DNA of 64,000 bases from Vanessa cardui (GCF_905220365.1 NC_061126.1:13888001-13952000); one strand, 5' to 3'; counted from the first letter of the stretch, positions 23,890 through 33,983 are shown. Numbers and translations are program-made. The notes: generated from the letters alone by a model not told the origin.

Positions 23890-23985
23890 AAGGTTGGTAG
23901 TGCATTGGAGATGCAAGGAATTTTTACTATGCGCCAATCTCTACGGACGGTGGAGACCACTAACCACTGGTCCCTTTTCCTTCCA
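23890..23985 (+). repeat. Rep-A 3'-half fragment
   Basis: AGGTTGGTAGTGCATTGGAG, GATGCAAGGAATTTTTAC, CGGTGGAGACCACTAACC match the 3' half of Rep-A. Confidence 0.5.
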
Positions 23986-24506
23986 GACTACTTATATCTA
24001 AAATAAAAAATACATCAATAGAAAAAAGTACCGTTAATAAACAAATTATTTCTGTATCTTGTGTGAAGATCAATTACGATTGCTAACTTCATCCTCTTCC
24101 AGTAGTAATTTAAACTTAATACTGGTATTATTGGTATTCTACTATGGTAATACTCTCGACTTTTAAGTAGTTTTGACAATGCCTTTATATTATAATAAAT
24201 ACTTCAAAGTTAAAATCATTACCTGACCTGTTAAAACAAAGATTTCTAAAGTATGAAAAGCCTTCGAAAATCCCGCGGGCGTTTGTTTATACCGGATTAG
24301 ATTACCATAGAGTTACTAAGTATCAGTCGGGGAGTTATTATTTAAGTCCGGAGAAGATTCAACTTCGTAGAAGTAATACAATACGCAATATGGATGAAAA
24401 TGTTATACGAATAAATTAAGTTTTTATTTCTTAAAAGAATTTGTATTCATGATATTTTTATTGCTCTTTTCTTCATGATAATATTTATATTCTTCTGAAT
24501 TTGCAG
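23986..24506. other. Unassigned DNA
   Basis: No gene seen. A GC-richer patch at 24265-24370 was not assigned. Confidence 0.3.
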
Positions 24507-24578
24507 CTGTTCAGACCCAACGCGCGACTTGCAGCGAATAAACTGTTTGATGAATTGTACGAACAAAAGAAAAACTAA
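24507..24578 (+). CDS. Candidate short terminal exon
   Basis: TTCTTCTGAATTTGCAG gives a good acceptor directly before a 23-codon frame ending in TAA. The peptide starts LFRPNARLAANKLFDEL and ends YEQKKN. Phase 0 and composition fit a last coding exon. The stretch is very short, no upstream exon was joined to it with confidence, and the product is not recognised. It might share a transcript with the candidate at 20512 through an internal donor there, but that is speculation. Confidence 0.22.
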   Translation: MFRPNARLAANKLFDELYEQKKN

Positions 24579-25684
24579 ATAATTCAATAAGAATTAAGAA
24601 TATATTTTTCTGATAGTATAAAATTATTAATTTAGCCGTGCATTCTCTTCATTAGCGTAAATTAAAATATAAAAATACTTTATCCAAGTAAGTTTTTACA
24701 AACATCTTTGAGTCGTCATTTTACAAAACTATATTAGTGAATCTACCGCCAGTTCGGATTTAAAAAAACTTAAAATACAAAGTTTGTTAGTCAAATATAA
24801 TTATATACTTAGATCCTACCTAAAAGTCAACAAGTATTAGCTCCACGCTTTTTTATGATCTATAAACTTGTATTGAATAATATGCCTACTTTACCAATGT
24901 GCTTTTTCACAAATTACTTTAACTAATGATTCTAGTTATAATGGCTTTCATTTCTCTATTATATTAATTCTCTCGTTTATATTAATTATTTTATAAAGAT
25001 TTTTGAGTCAATAATCTCAGTTTTTATTTACGTCAAACAAATTTAATATATGTTAACGTATGTGTTTAACTTATCAATAATAAGTATTATCGACATGGAT
25101 CCATTCGATTATACGGTCCTATAAACTGATTAAGCTTTTCCGAATCCGACAGTACAGCTGTAAAAAGACAATGTCCATTTAAAAATCATAGTATTTAGCT
25201 TAATTATATAACGGATATATTAATACATGGATTTTTAACGTTAAGATTTTTTTAAATTGACTGTAATGTTTTTTACAATTACTTTTGCCTAGCGACTTAG
25301 ATCCGGTGGATTGTCTGAGGTTTGGTTTTAGGTATAAAATATAGTCTACATCGCATGTGTGAGTGTCGTTATGTGTGTGTGTGAAAATGAATTATTTCAT
25401 TTAGATGTTACTAATATTTGCCACATATTGCATACAAACACATTAATTTAATAACAATATATTTTAATTAAAGAATAAAAATATGCCATAATTATGATGA
25501 CGTAGGACATTGTCATTTACGCTGAAATTTGAGTCATTTCCCGCGATTTCACATGCATTTAGAGGTGGATCGTTAGGCATAATAACTTTTTGTCTTCACA
25601 TATTTAAAAATATTAAACTAGCTAGATTTATGGTTTTGCAATTCAATATATTTATAACAAAAAATATTCAAGAACTTTTATTTA
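24579..25684. other. Unassigned AT-rich DNA
   Basis: No gene or recognised repeat. A short GTGT run lies near 25358-25383. Confidence 0.4.
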
Positions 25685-25699
25685 TCACTTCATCTTCAA

Positions 25700-25982
25700 C
25701 AATAGCCTGCAAATTCCCACTGCTGGGCTAAAGGCCTCCTCTCCCTTTGAGGAGAAGGTTTGGAACATATTCCACAACGCTATTCCAATGCGGGTTGGTG
25801 GAATACACATGTGGCAGAATTTCTATGAAATTTGTCACATGCAGGTTTCCTCACGATGTTTTCCTTCACCGCTGATGAATTATAAAGACAAATTAAGCAC
25901 ATGAATCAGCGGTGCTTGCCTGGGTTTACACCCGCAATCATCGGTTAAGATGCACGCGTTCTAACCACTGGGCCATCTCGAC
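25700..25982 (-). mobile_element. SINE-1, full length, with exact TSD
   Basis: A complete SINE-1 in reverse, from AATAGCCTGCAAATTCCC to the A-box complement CCACTGGGCCATCTCGA. It is bounded by the same 15 bases, TCACTTCATCTTCAA, at 25685-25699 and 25983-25997. A perfect target-site duplication of this length is diagnostic of LINE-mediated target-primed insertion and suggests a young copy. Confidence 0.95.
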
Positions 25983-26007
25983 TCACTTCATCTTCAAAAT
26001 TACTAAA

Positions 26008-26130
26008 TCTTTCTAGGCCTTCCTTTATTGTGTTTCAAGCTTGCTTCATACCATCAAGCAGTTCGTCAAGTTTAATCATTAGGTTTAGTAACGTCATGAA
26101 AGCGTAACAGACAGATATAATATTAGTAGA
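26008..26130 (-). mobile_element. Helitron fragment
   Basis: Minus-strand 5' end TCTACTAATATTATATC abuts host A at 26131. GAAAGCGTAACAGACAGA and GCTTGCTTCATACCATC on the plus strand are the usual body blocks. No 3' end is present. Confidence 0.55.
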
Positions 26131-26489
26131 TATAAACTCTACTGGTCTTCCTCAACTGAACAAAATATGAAGAACAATATCATAGCATACTCTAAAAAAA
26201 TATAAAGTAATTCAGAGAAAAAGGAAACGACCATTTTTTTTTGCAACAAAAACGCACTGTTTCCTGTCTGCTAAAATAAGCGAGGATTACGCGCGATGAA
26301 AGTTTTTAATCTTGTTATGTTTATTTTGTGTTCTTACATTTCGTATTCAAGTAAATATTTCGAATTATAATATACAAGTAAATCTCGTCTTTTGTAAACG
26401 AGACTGTTCATATAAAAATGTATCTTTTTATCATATACTTGCTGTGCCCACGATTACTTACGCGTTTGAATTTAACAAAAAAATATTAT

Positions 26490-26718
26490 TGTTACTCCTG
26501 CTATATGTAGTAAGTGTAACAATAAGTAAGCTATCTGGTAGTGAAAGACCCGTCAAAATCTGTCGAGCCATTCTAGAAATTAGCCGAAACAAACAGACAG
26601 ATAGACAGACAATTTTTTTTTTATATATTTACCCTGTATATATACATATGCATTTAGTAAAAGGCGCTTATTTTAATATTACAAACAGACACTCCAATTT
26701 TATTATGTGTATACATTT
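26490..26718 (-). mobile_element. Helitron fragment
   Basis: It shares CTGGTAGTGAAAGACCCGTC, AGAAATTAGCCGAAACAAAC and ACACTCCAATTTTATTATG with the Helitron at 48386-48641, in the same order and strand. The 3' hairpin end is missing. A 144-residue open frame crossing this region is a by-product. Confidence 0.55.
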
Positions 26719-26732
26719 CGGTGGAGTGGTGA

Positions 26733-26850
26733 ATTGGGCCACCTGATCCTAAGCGATCATCATCGCTCATAGACGCATTGTAAGATTAATTTTTGGTCAT
26801 TACGCTATTCCTTTTACCGTTAATGCGCCACCAACCCTCGAAACGAAATC
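26733..26850 (-). repeat. Rep-A 3'-half fragment
   Basis: GGGCCACCTGATCCTAAG, TCATAGACGCATTGTAAG and TAATGCGCCACCAACCC match Rep-A in reverse. The hAT element begins 25 bp further on. Confidence 0.6.
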
Positions 26851-26866
26851 ATTACAATAGATATTA

Positions 26867-26874
26867 CGAGGACA
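26867..26874. repeat. hAT target-site duplication, left
   Basis: CGAGGACA is repeated exactly at 29274-29281, on the other side of the hAT element. Confidence 0.85.
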
Positions 26875-26999
26875 CAGGCCCGCCGCTAGCTGTTTTGTCG
26901 CCCGCGTGCAATACCTATGATGCCGCCCTTTTTTTCGCTGCAAAATCGCATACCACTATTCCTCCACATGAGGTGGGGGGCGGGGTGTATACCTGCTAA

Positions 27000-27302
27000 A
27001 AAACCACTCCGACCTACTCTGTCTTTTTGGAGAATGTTACGAAATCTTTTGTGCATACTACCGTGACGTCCTAACGGTAGGCTCACCTCTGCGGAGTTCC
27101 ATTTCTAGGGAGTTCTCAGGGTACAGAAACCCTTAACCCAGGGACACTTATGGCGGGAGGAGAAGACATCCATAGCGAAGACCCCTTCTACTGGTCTTCT
27201 TCGGCGAAGCGGGTCAGCAGCACTGTTCCCACGGTCCCGTAAGATAAGAACCTTGTTACGAGCATTAAGGGAGTCCAACCAAAAAGGCGTATTTTCCGTC
27301 TA
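27000..27302 (+). repeat. GC-rich retroelement-like segment
   Basis: This block, between the hAT left end and the RTE frame, is GC-rich and contains CTGCGGAGTTCCATTTC and GACCCCTTCTACTGGTC. The motif TTTTGTGCATACTACCGTGA recurs in similar form at 11223 and 60737. Probably part of a LINE untranslated region; not assigned. Confidence 0.35.
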
Positions 27303-27809
27303 AGTGAGGACGAGGTGAATAAAAGAATTCAGCTGGGTTGGGCAGCGTTTGGAAAATTATGTCGAATCTTTACATCGTCGATCCCACAGTGCCTTAAGAC
27401 GAAAGTATTCAACCAGTGCGTCCTACCCGTCATGACATACGGAGCCGAAACGTGGAAACTCACGGCAAGGCTGGTCCACCAGTTTAAAGTCGCTCAGCGT
27501 GCTATGGCAAGGGCTATGCTCGGCGTTTCTCTGCGGGATCGCATCAGAAGAAATGAGGCGACCTGCCAGAGACCCAAAGTCATCGACATAGCCCACCGGA
27601 TTAATAAGCTGAAGTGGCAGTGGGCGGGCCATATTTGTCGCAGAACCGATAACCGTTGGGGAAAACGTGTTCTAGAGTCGAGACCGCGCCTCGGCAAACG
27701 TAGTGTAGGACGTTCTCGGGCACGGTGGAGTGACGACTTACGCAAGACGGCTGGCAGGAGCTGGATGCCAGGAGCCCAAGAACGATCTCAGTGGCGTGCA
27801 ATTGGATAG
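27303..27809 (+). pseudogene. RTE-clade LINE reverse transcriptase, C-terminal part
   Basis: An uninterrupted frame of about 165 residues matches the C-terminal region of RTE-clade LINE proteins downstream of the catalytic RT motifs. Landmarks in order: NKRIQLGWAAFGKL, VLPVMTYGAETW, AQRAMARAMLGVSLRD, LKWQWAGHICRR, then an Arg-rich stretch with RSVGRSRARWSDDLRK. The stop at 27807-27809 falls just after SQWRAIG, where RTE proteins normally continue a little further. The endonuclease and the FADD-type catalytic box are missing, so it is a 5'-truncated, inactive copy. The ending GGACTGGATTGGATTAG just downstream resembles an RTE 3' end. It sits inside the hAT element. Confidence 0.88.
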
Positions 27810-27894
27810 GACTGGACATATCCAGCAGTGACCGGAAATGGACTGGATTGGATTAGATTTATTTATTTACAATAAATAAAAAATACAATGCCAT

Positions 27895-28440
27895 AGAGCG
27901 CACGCAGGCAAGGTGCTTGCTTTAGGAGGTCCTCCTACGTTGGCATTGATGAGCTTTAAGCTGAGTTGGACAAAATGTTGCACGAAGCTCCATCCAGGAT
28001 GAGGCCCTGATCCTTCATATGTGTCTGCGCCTTAATTGCCGTCTCTTGGAGGGCGGTAGACGCTCCTCGAGGAGACCTCAGCAAGGACCGTGGATTAGGA
28101 GGCCCTCCGTATTAGTCAGAGAAACCATCAAGACCAGCATCGCGATTTGATCCACCGTGAGCGACACTCCAACTTTAGGGCCGCCATCTGAAAGGTTTGC
28201 CCCGTCACCGTGACACAACACACCCATCCCGGGCGAGGTCGGTGCCCGCAGGAGCCAGTCAAACCAACTTCAAACGCCGGACAAGTCGTCCATCGCCCCC
28301 TCCTAAAGGATCACCTGATCCTGGAGAATGCCCCAACGGCCTTCTGAGATAGGAAGGCAACTCGTGATATCGAAATGGTCTTATGGTCTCGAAAGGAAGA
28401 CGGCGAGCTTGAAGTCTAGCGAATATCTGCTGATGTTAAG
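27895..28440 (-). pseudogene. LINE-like fragment, unassigned frame
   Basis: A GC-rich block that on the minus strand has short open pieces such as AIKAQTHMKDQGLIL with composition like a LINE ORF1 product. The order relative to the ORF2-like piece at 28765 is opposite to that of an intact LINE on this strand, so the fragments are scrambled or come from separate insertions. Confidence 0.35.
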
Positions 28441-28764
28441 TAAAAATATAAAGTATAAAACGCCAAAGTGCATAAATGTAAAATATAAAAAAGGCATGAG
28501 CCTATGAGCCCGTGGATGCCGTAATTAAGAAAAAAAGAAAGGAAGACTATTGAAGTCGTTCGCCACGTCCGGTGATACCGTTAGGACTACGTTCCCTTGG
28601 ACCACCGCCTCCATTGTCCGGGTCTTCAGGGTGTTTTAGGGCATCGATGACCCGCCCTTTTCCCCGGAAATAGCTCCCCGATCAGTCGCAGGAGATCTGG
28701 CGGTAGTTATTCCGTAACAGGAGCGCCGTATGTTCGGAGCTTCCCTCGCAAACCACGATAGGGC

Positions 28765-28958
28765 GCCCCTTTGCTCTCTGTTTACTTAACGCCTTTTCTA
28801 ACTCTTTTTTCAACTGACGATGTGCAGCCCACAGGTGTACCTCTAAGTTTGCGTTGAGCACGTTGCGCCTGCGACAGCGAACGTATGCCCTCCGCGCCCG
28901 GTTTAACGGTGCCCGTAGCTCTGCTATTTCGAGCGACCACCAATATAACTTACGGCGT
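28765..28958 (-). pseudogene. R1/jockey-like LINE ORF2 linker fragment
   Basis: The minus strand is open for about 64 codons: YWWSLEIAELRAPLNR, then RAYVRCRRRNVLNANL and AAHRQLKKELEKALS. The W-W-S/T-x-E-I-A-x-L-R pattern followed by an Arg-rich segment and a K/E helix is characteristic of the region between endonuclease and reverse transcriptase in R1, jockey and related LINEs. The catalytic domains on either side are missing. It lies within the hAT element. Confidence 0.7.
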
Positions 28959-29273
28959 GATACCCTTCAAGCCGCCCTACGACAACGCCCTACTACAAGT
29001 AACGGATACCTAATCTACCGATTGATAAGGAAGCTAAAGGGGATTCTCCTAACTTCGACAGTATTGTTTTTCATAGGATAACAGACGACGGACTTTTAAC
29101 TTTACTGAGTGCGATATTTTTCGATGCTTTGAATAATTTATTTTACTTAAGGATTTGTGGGAATTATAATAATGACTTGAATTAGGTACGTGATGTATTG
29201 CTCAATTTGCCGCCCCCTGGACGTGCCGCCCGCGTGCGGTGCACGCGTCGCACCCCCGCTTACGGCGGCCCTG

Positions 29274-29281
29274 CGAGGACA
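29274..29281. repeat. hAT target-site duplication, right
   Basis: CGAGGACA, identical to 26867-26874. Confidence 0.85.
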
Positions 29282-29319
29282 GCTAACACAGGGATTTTAG
29301 AGCGGCATAGGCATATTTA

Positions 29320-29430
29320 TTTATTAACTCTTTATTGCACGCCAACTTAAAACTAAAAATGACATATTTTTTTTACACAAGTGTTCCGTGAGGTGCAATA
29401 GCGGGCCTTATCGCTATCTCTTCTAGGCAA
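29320..29430 (-). repeat. LINE-like 3' tail fragment
   Basis: TTTATTTATTAACTCTTTAT followed by TGCACGCCAA, and later GAGGTGCAATAGCGGGCC, resembles a lepidopteran LINE 3' end in reverse. The call rests on general resemblance only. Confidence 0.35.
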
Positions 29431-29646
29431 GTACACAACACACAGATAACAATAAATATATATAATATAAATATACTATATATACTATAGCAAATACAAT
29501 CATAAATAAATATATAAAATATAATAAAAATATGAGATATTAACTAAACATAAAATTAAAAACGATACAAATGCGACAAGTAAAAGTCCTTAATCATACA
29601 CTTGTATATTAATCATATATTAATTGATTGCTATATATAATAATTA

Positions 29647-29835
29647 CTAGTAGTCGTCCGCGGTTTCGCTCGCTTTACGGTGTTGGTTGTCATGTGTTAG
29701 GCAAAAAAGTAGCTCTTGTCCTTTCTTAGAGTCCATATTTGCTTCATACCAAATTTCATGAAATTCGTTTAAGATGTTTGGTTGTGAAAGAACGATAGAC
29801 AGCGTGTTACGTTCATATTTATAATATTATATAGA
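29647..29835 (-). mobile_element. Non-autonomous Helitron, both ends
   Basis: The plus strand begins CTAGTAGTCGTCCGCGG after A and ends ATAATATTATATAGA before T, so the element reads TC to CTAG on the minus strand. The GC-rich CCGCGG lies just inside the 3' end. The body has GTGTTAGGCAAAAAAGTAG and CTTCATACCAAATTTCATG. Confidence 0.75.
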
Positions 29836-31690
29836 TTTATATATTAAATACTCCTTGAACATTAATGTATGGTAATACGAACTCTAACCTTTTTATTATT
29901 TCTATAATCTTGTTAAAAATCACGACTTACCTTTAAAAGATATTTCAACTTTAAATAATTGGTTTAGTAATGAAAAAAAATGTCTGTGGGATTTGTACAG
30001 AAACGAATATCTTGCCCCAGGAAAGATGTATTTGTAAACGACGTTTGAAGCAAAAAACAAATTACATTGAATTTATATAGAAATTTAATTTCAAATATCA
30101 TGTACAAATACGTTTCAAAAGCAAACCGCTTTCTGTGTAAGATGAATAGAATTATATTATTTTTGAAGTTGTAATGCTACTTGTATCTCGTTAGGCTTTA
30201 GGCTCGATGAAATTAGACTAATAAAATGTATACGGTTTTTCTGTCGAATCCCCAGTTACCAGTAACAGGAAGTTGGTAATGAGGCTCTTATATGACTCTC
30301 TACGCACATAATGCCTTAAGTCCCATTGGAGCATAAGAGTCAGTGAAGGGAGAATATTCAGGAATTATGTATTTGCAGAGACACTTTGCACAATTTTGGT
30401 TGCCACTGTCGTAGAATTTTGGTGATAATATTAATTTTTAATTCATGTTTTATTTTATTTTCACTAAGACAACCAAAAGTAGATACAATATCACATCCAA
30501 ATTAAAAAAAAATCTTCAAAATTATCGAGACAAATGTTCTACTACTTATAGGTGACTACCTATTCACCACCATGTATTATCATATTACACATATTTTACA
30601 TTTTTTAACAATTATATAATAAATAATAATTAATTAAATGAATAAAATAAAACATACAATTGATCTTAAATAGGTTTTTTTTATTGCACTTAGGGCGACT
30701 ATCGTGACATGTATCTAAATTTATTATTGATGGTTATGTATAAAAATTATAATAAAGTTAATTTTCATCTCAGATTAAACATTTAATATACGTTCAGTGT
30801 CCATGTCAAAACGCCTTCCAAAAATTCGTTCAGGAAAAAATTGGAGAAAAAATGAAAAAAATTTTCATCTTATAATACTTTTGGTGATTTCCTAAAGAAT
30901 TCCAAGCCAACTGTTGAAAATTTCAATGGAAACCTACCATAAGGCACACAGTCAAACTAAATATACACTTCCCTTTCACTATTTCATTTCCTCTCGTCCT
31001 GTTTCATTTCCTTTATTAATTAAGATCATGTTTGCGTAATAGGCAATTAATTAAGCTTTCAATCTCTTTATAATTAAAAGGAAGCGTATATATTTCACGA
31101 AATGTTAATATTATTTTCAGGAAGTTGAATTTCGAAGTAATTTAAAAAAATACGAACGAATTTTAAATCTTTATTCATAAATGTAAATAACGATATTTTC
31201 TCATGAATTTAGAAAAAAAGTCCTTATTTATTTTTTTGGGTTCCGTGGCCATTTGAGCATAAATTAGAATATATAAAAATATAAGGTTATAAAAATGTAA
31301 ATGATTGATCATACTGTCATATGGAAATTTCAAGTATCCACATTCATTAATTTAACACGCTTTATATAAGCTTATTTTTATTTCGGGTGGTATCATTGGC
31401 TTATTATTTATTTATCGATTATAAGGTAGGTTTAGTTTAGGCATATATATTAAGTGTCGACGACCCCAAATCAAGTTTAGCAGTTAATATAGTGTCAAAA
31501 ACTATGTATTGATTTTCTTCGCATAATCCTAAGTGTAAAATCTTTATGAAATTTTCAGGTTTAGTGTAAGGTGACTTTGAAGTTATTAGGATTTTTGTCC
31601 ACTAAAACGTCTGTGATGGTTGTCCTTGGCAGGTATCAGAGGGGTACGGAATCGTTTTAAACAAACATATTCCCGTCGTGCTTCGCTCGT
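29836..31690. other. Unassigned AT-rich DNA
   Basis: No gene seen. TATTTTCAG at 31112-31120 precedes a 19-codon open frame ending in TAA, which is too short and too AT-rich to accept as an exon. Confidence 0.4.
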
Positions 31691-31749
31691 CTTTGTCCCC
31701 TGAATAATTGAGCTCCATGGACCATGCTCAATTATTCAGGGGGACAAAG
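31691..31749. repeat. Long inverted repeat (23-24 bp arms)
   Basis: CTTTGTCCCCTGAATAATTG and AGC (31691-31713) are inverted at 31726-31749, with one extra G in the right arm. The 12-base spacer itself contains CCATGG. No element family was recognised. Confidence 0.92.
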
Positions 31750-32063
31750 GGTACTCTTGCATTCCAATAATCTTCCCTAGTATGTACAGTAGTTCGAAGT
31801 AATTCCGGCTGCCGTCCTTTTTGGAGGATTGATCGAAATCTACCCCTATATGTATTTAGGTACTCCGTTCAGTTGTTTCGTCATTAATGACTGAAAGTCA
31901 CATCTAAATAATTTTTACATATTTTTATAATATTGTAGGTTGCAGGAGACCAATGATGGTAAATGGTTAGTAACCATACTAAACACAATGGAAATTTTAC
32001 CATGCCTTATATTGACAATCTTGGGAGCTATGATGTTGTGTGCCTTGTACCTGAAGTAAAATT

Positions 32064-32317
32064 AGAATTTATAACAACAACAGCCTGTAAATTTCCCACT
32101 GCTGGGCTAAAGCATCTTGTCCCTGCGAGGAGAAGGATTTGGAATATATTCCTCCAAGCTGTTCCAATGCGAGTTGGTGGAAGAAACATGTGGCAGAGTT
32201 AGGCAGTTTCCCTACAATGTTAACCGTCACCGCCGAGCACGAGATGGACCCGCAGTCATCGGTTAAAAAGCATGCGTTCTAACCACTGGGCCATCTCGGT
32301 TTTTCGAGAATTTATAA
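32064..32317 (-). mobile_element. SINE-1 with TSD, internally deleted
   Basis: In reverse it runs from CAACAACAGCCTGTAAATTT through TCCAATGCGAGTTGGTGG and GCCGAGCACGAGATGG to CCACTGGGCCATCTCGG. AGAATTTATAA flanks it at 32064-32074 and 32307-32317 as an 11-bp target duplication. Part of the B-box region is deleted relative to 35106-35414. Confidence 0.9.
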
Positions 32318-32607
32318 TATTTGTATAATTGCCATTACTATAAGGCCTGGTCCGGCCTATATTGCCTGTGTAACAATTACTAGTTCGAAACTTTGATATA
32401 CATATATACACATTCAGTACAAGAACTAAGTCGAAACTCATTAATACTGTTATAATTATACTGTATTAATTAGTACGGTTAACCAGCGCCTGTTACTAAA
32501 ACCCGAGTTTGCACTACGGTATTATGTAGTCTAATAAAATATAGTTATTAAATGCGAGTCAAATCAAATAGTTGATACCAGTACAGGGAACTTTTTTTTT
32601 CTTTTTT

Positions 32608-33066
32608 CTAAATTACAAAATTAAACGAATTTTTTGGCACCATATAATTAATTGTAAAGGTGAGGAAAGTTTGAAAAACAAGCATAGAGACCCAATATTG
32701 GGTACCGCAGTTGAATTGCATAGGTTGCACGCAGAAGGCACTAACTGTATCTTTAGGTCTTGCAGTCTGTTGGATTTGGGATTTTAAATTTTTAATAAGT
32801 GGATCCCAGGTGTTAGAAAGTCTCCAACCATCTTCTCTATTGAAGTTCGGATGTTTTTGAATTTCAATAGCCTCGCGTATCATTCTAGGAATGAATCTGT
32901 GTTCTCTAGCGAGGATCTGTGGTTTATCAAATCGGATAAAATGGTTAGGTTTATCCAGAGCATGTTCACAGACTGCAGACTTTGAAGAACGCCTATTTTT
33001 GACATCTCCTATATGTTCCTTGACCCTGGTACCGATGCTTCTCTTTGTTTGGCCTATGTAAGATAA
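32608..33066 (-). pseudogene. Penelope-like element, GIY-YIG endonuclease part
   Basis: The minus strand is open for about 153 codons. It starts within the GIY-YIG domain at YIGQTKRSIGTRVKEHIGDV, then VCEHALDKPNHFIRFDKP, REHRFIPRMIREAIEIQKHP, NFNREDGWRLSNTWDPLI and DTVSAFCVQP. The YIGQTKR core, the downstream Arg/His segment and the Glu in IREAIEI are the usual catalytic landmarks of the Penelope endonuclease. The reverse transcriptase upstream and the first half of the domain (GIVY) are missing. After VQP the sequence departs from the neighbouring inverted copy, which continues ERYLRYQLRNRWR-stop, so the last residues here are probably not native. Confidence 0.9.
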
Positions 33067-33101
33067 CTTAATTTATCTTACATAGGCCAAACAAAGAGAA
33101 G
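33038..33101. repeat. Perfect 29-bp inverted repeat within Penelope
   Basis: The 29 bases at 33038-33066 (CTTCTCTTTG...TAAGATAA) are exactly reverse-complemented at 33073-33101, with a 6-base loop CTTAAT. Both arms are Penelope coding sequence around YIGQTKR, so the element has folded back on itself. Confidence 0.97.
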
Positions 33102-33345
33102 AGAAAAATTTAAAATCCCAAATCCAACAGACTGCAAGACCTAAAGATACAGTTAGTGCCTTCTGCGTGCAACCGGAACGTTACTTGAGATATCAATTGA
33201 GAAATCGTTGGCGGTAGTTGTTAATAATATTTCCTTTGTTCTTCAAATAGACAAATGTCATCTTAGTCTACCCGTGACCACGAACACTGCAAAGTGCTCG
33301 AAACGTCGGGATGTTTAAAAATAATTAATATACGCGATTCATCCG
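33073..33345 (+). mobile_element. Penelope-like element, inverted deleted copy and 3' UTR
   Basis: Running away from the fold-back on the plus strand, the copy jumps from AAACAAAGAGAAG straight to AAATTTAAAATCCCAAATCC, deleting about 210 bp of coding sequence, then continues GTTAGTGCCTTCTGCGTG to the stop TAG near 33217. The 3' region holds GAACACTGCAAAGTGCTC, CGAAACGTCGGG and TTAATATACGCGATTCATCC, typical of Penelope terminal repeats. A hammerhead ribozyme is known in such repeats; the conserved core is not intact here. Confidence 0.8.
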
Positions 33346-33949
33346 TTATAATTAGTTTTATTTAAATAGGTGATATTACATAGCTGCGAAGTAAAATACA
33401 TATATACATATATGAACGCAGGTAAACTTATAATTAGCCGAGTCTCGAGAGATATTTTTTGGTAATCCGTTACAACGACAAAGGTGGAAATGACGACCTT
33501 ATGTGCTTTTAGGCATGGGAATGCATCAGCTATTTACTCTAGTGTGTGTCACTGTTCTTACTTTGGAATGCTACTGCGAAGTTCTTAAAAGAAAATTCCA
33601 AAGATCTTAACTAATCTAACTTGGCTCATTAGTACGGTTATATATTTCTCTAAAACAAATATGAAAATATATAAATGAGCAGAGGTAGTTCAGACTAAAC
33701 AAAATCTAAACTATAGATGTTCCACATACAAATTGTGCATATAACTTAACTCGTGTTCAGTGGTTGAGAAACACGTCATGATTATGTCTGGATGTTTCGA
33801 AAGATATTCTATGTATAGCAGTTAAGCAAAATGGTGGAGTAGGTTCCAAATATATTTCCACATCTTAAGGTTCTATTTTTAAAATTGATTTCCATTAACG
33901 GCCGGTCACTATAAGAAAAAATAAACAAACTTCCAACACAGTAATGAAA
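33346..33949. other. Unassigned DNA
   Basis: No gene seen. Confidence 0.35.
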
Positions 33950-33983
33950 ATAAATTTACCTGCGAAACGGGACGGGTCGCTAG
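33950..33983 (+). mobile_element. Possible Helitron 3' end
   Basis: GCGAAACGGGACGGGTCG followed by CTAG and T resembles a Helitron 3' terminus. There is no matching 5' end, so it is tentative. Confidence 0.3.

Larger units (their letters stand above)
26875..29273. mobile_element. 2.4-kb non-autonomous hAT element
   Basis: The left end is CAGGCCCGCCGCTAG and the right end, reverse complemented, is CAGGGCCGCCGTAAG: 12 of 15 positions match. Both ends continue into GC-rich subterminal sequence with GCCCGCGTGC-like motifs. The element is flanked by an exact 8-bp duplication, CGAGGACA. CAGGG-type ends with 8-bp duplications define the hAT superfamily. No hAT transposase was found. The 2399-bp interior instead carries an RTE LINE fragment (plus) and R1/jockey-like LINE fragments (minus), so it is a composite passenger element or one that later collected insertions. 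Confidence 0.85.

Noticed and set aside
26312..26746. 144-residue open frame, longest but one in the window
   Set aside because: It crosses a Helitron fragment and a Rep-A fragment, and its codons follow the repeats rather than any protein family.
27423..27819. Three antisense open frames
   Set aside because: Shadows of the RTE coding frame on the plus strand.
31121..31180. TATTTTCAG followed by 19 codons and a stop
   Set aside because: AT-rich composition and short length; no other exon nearby.
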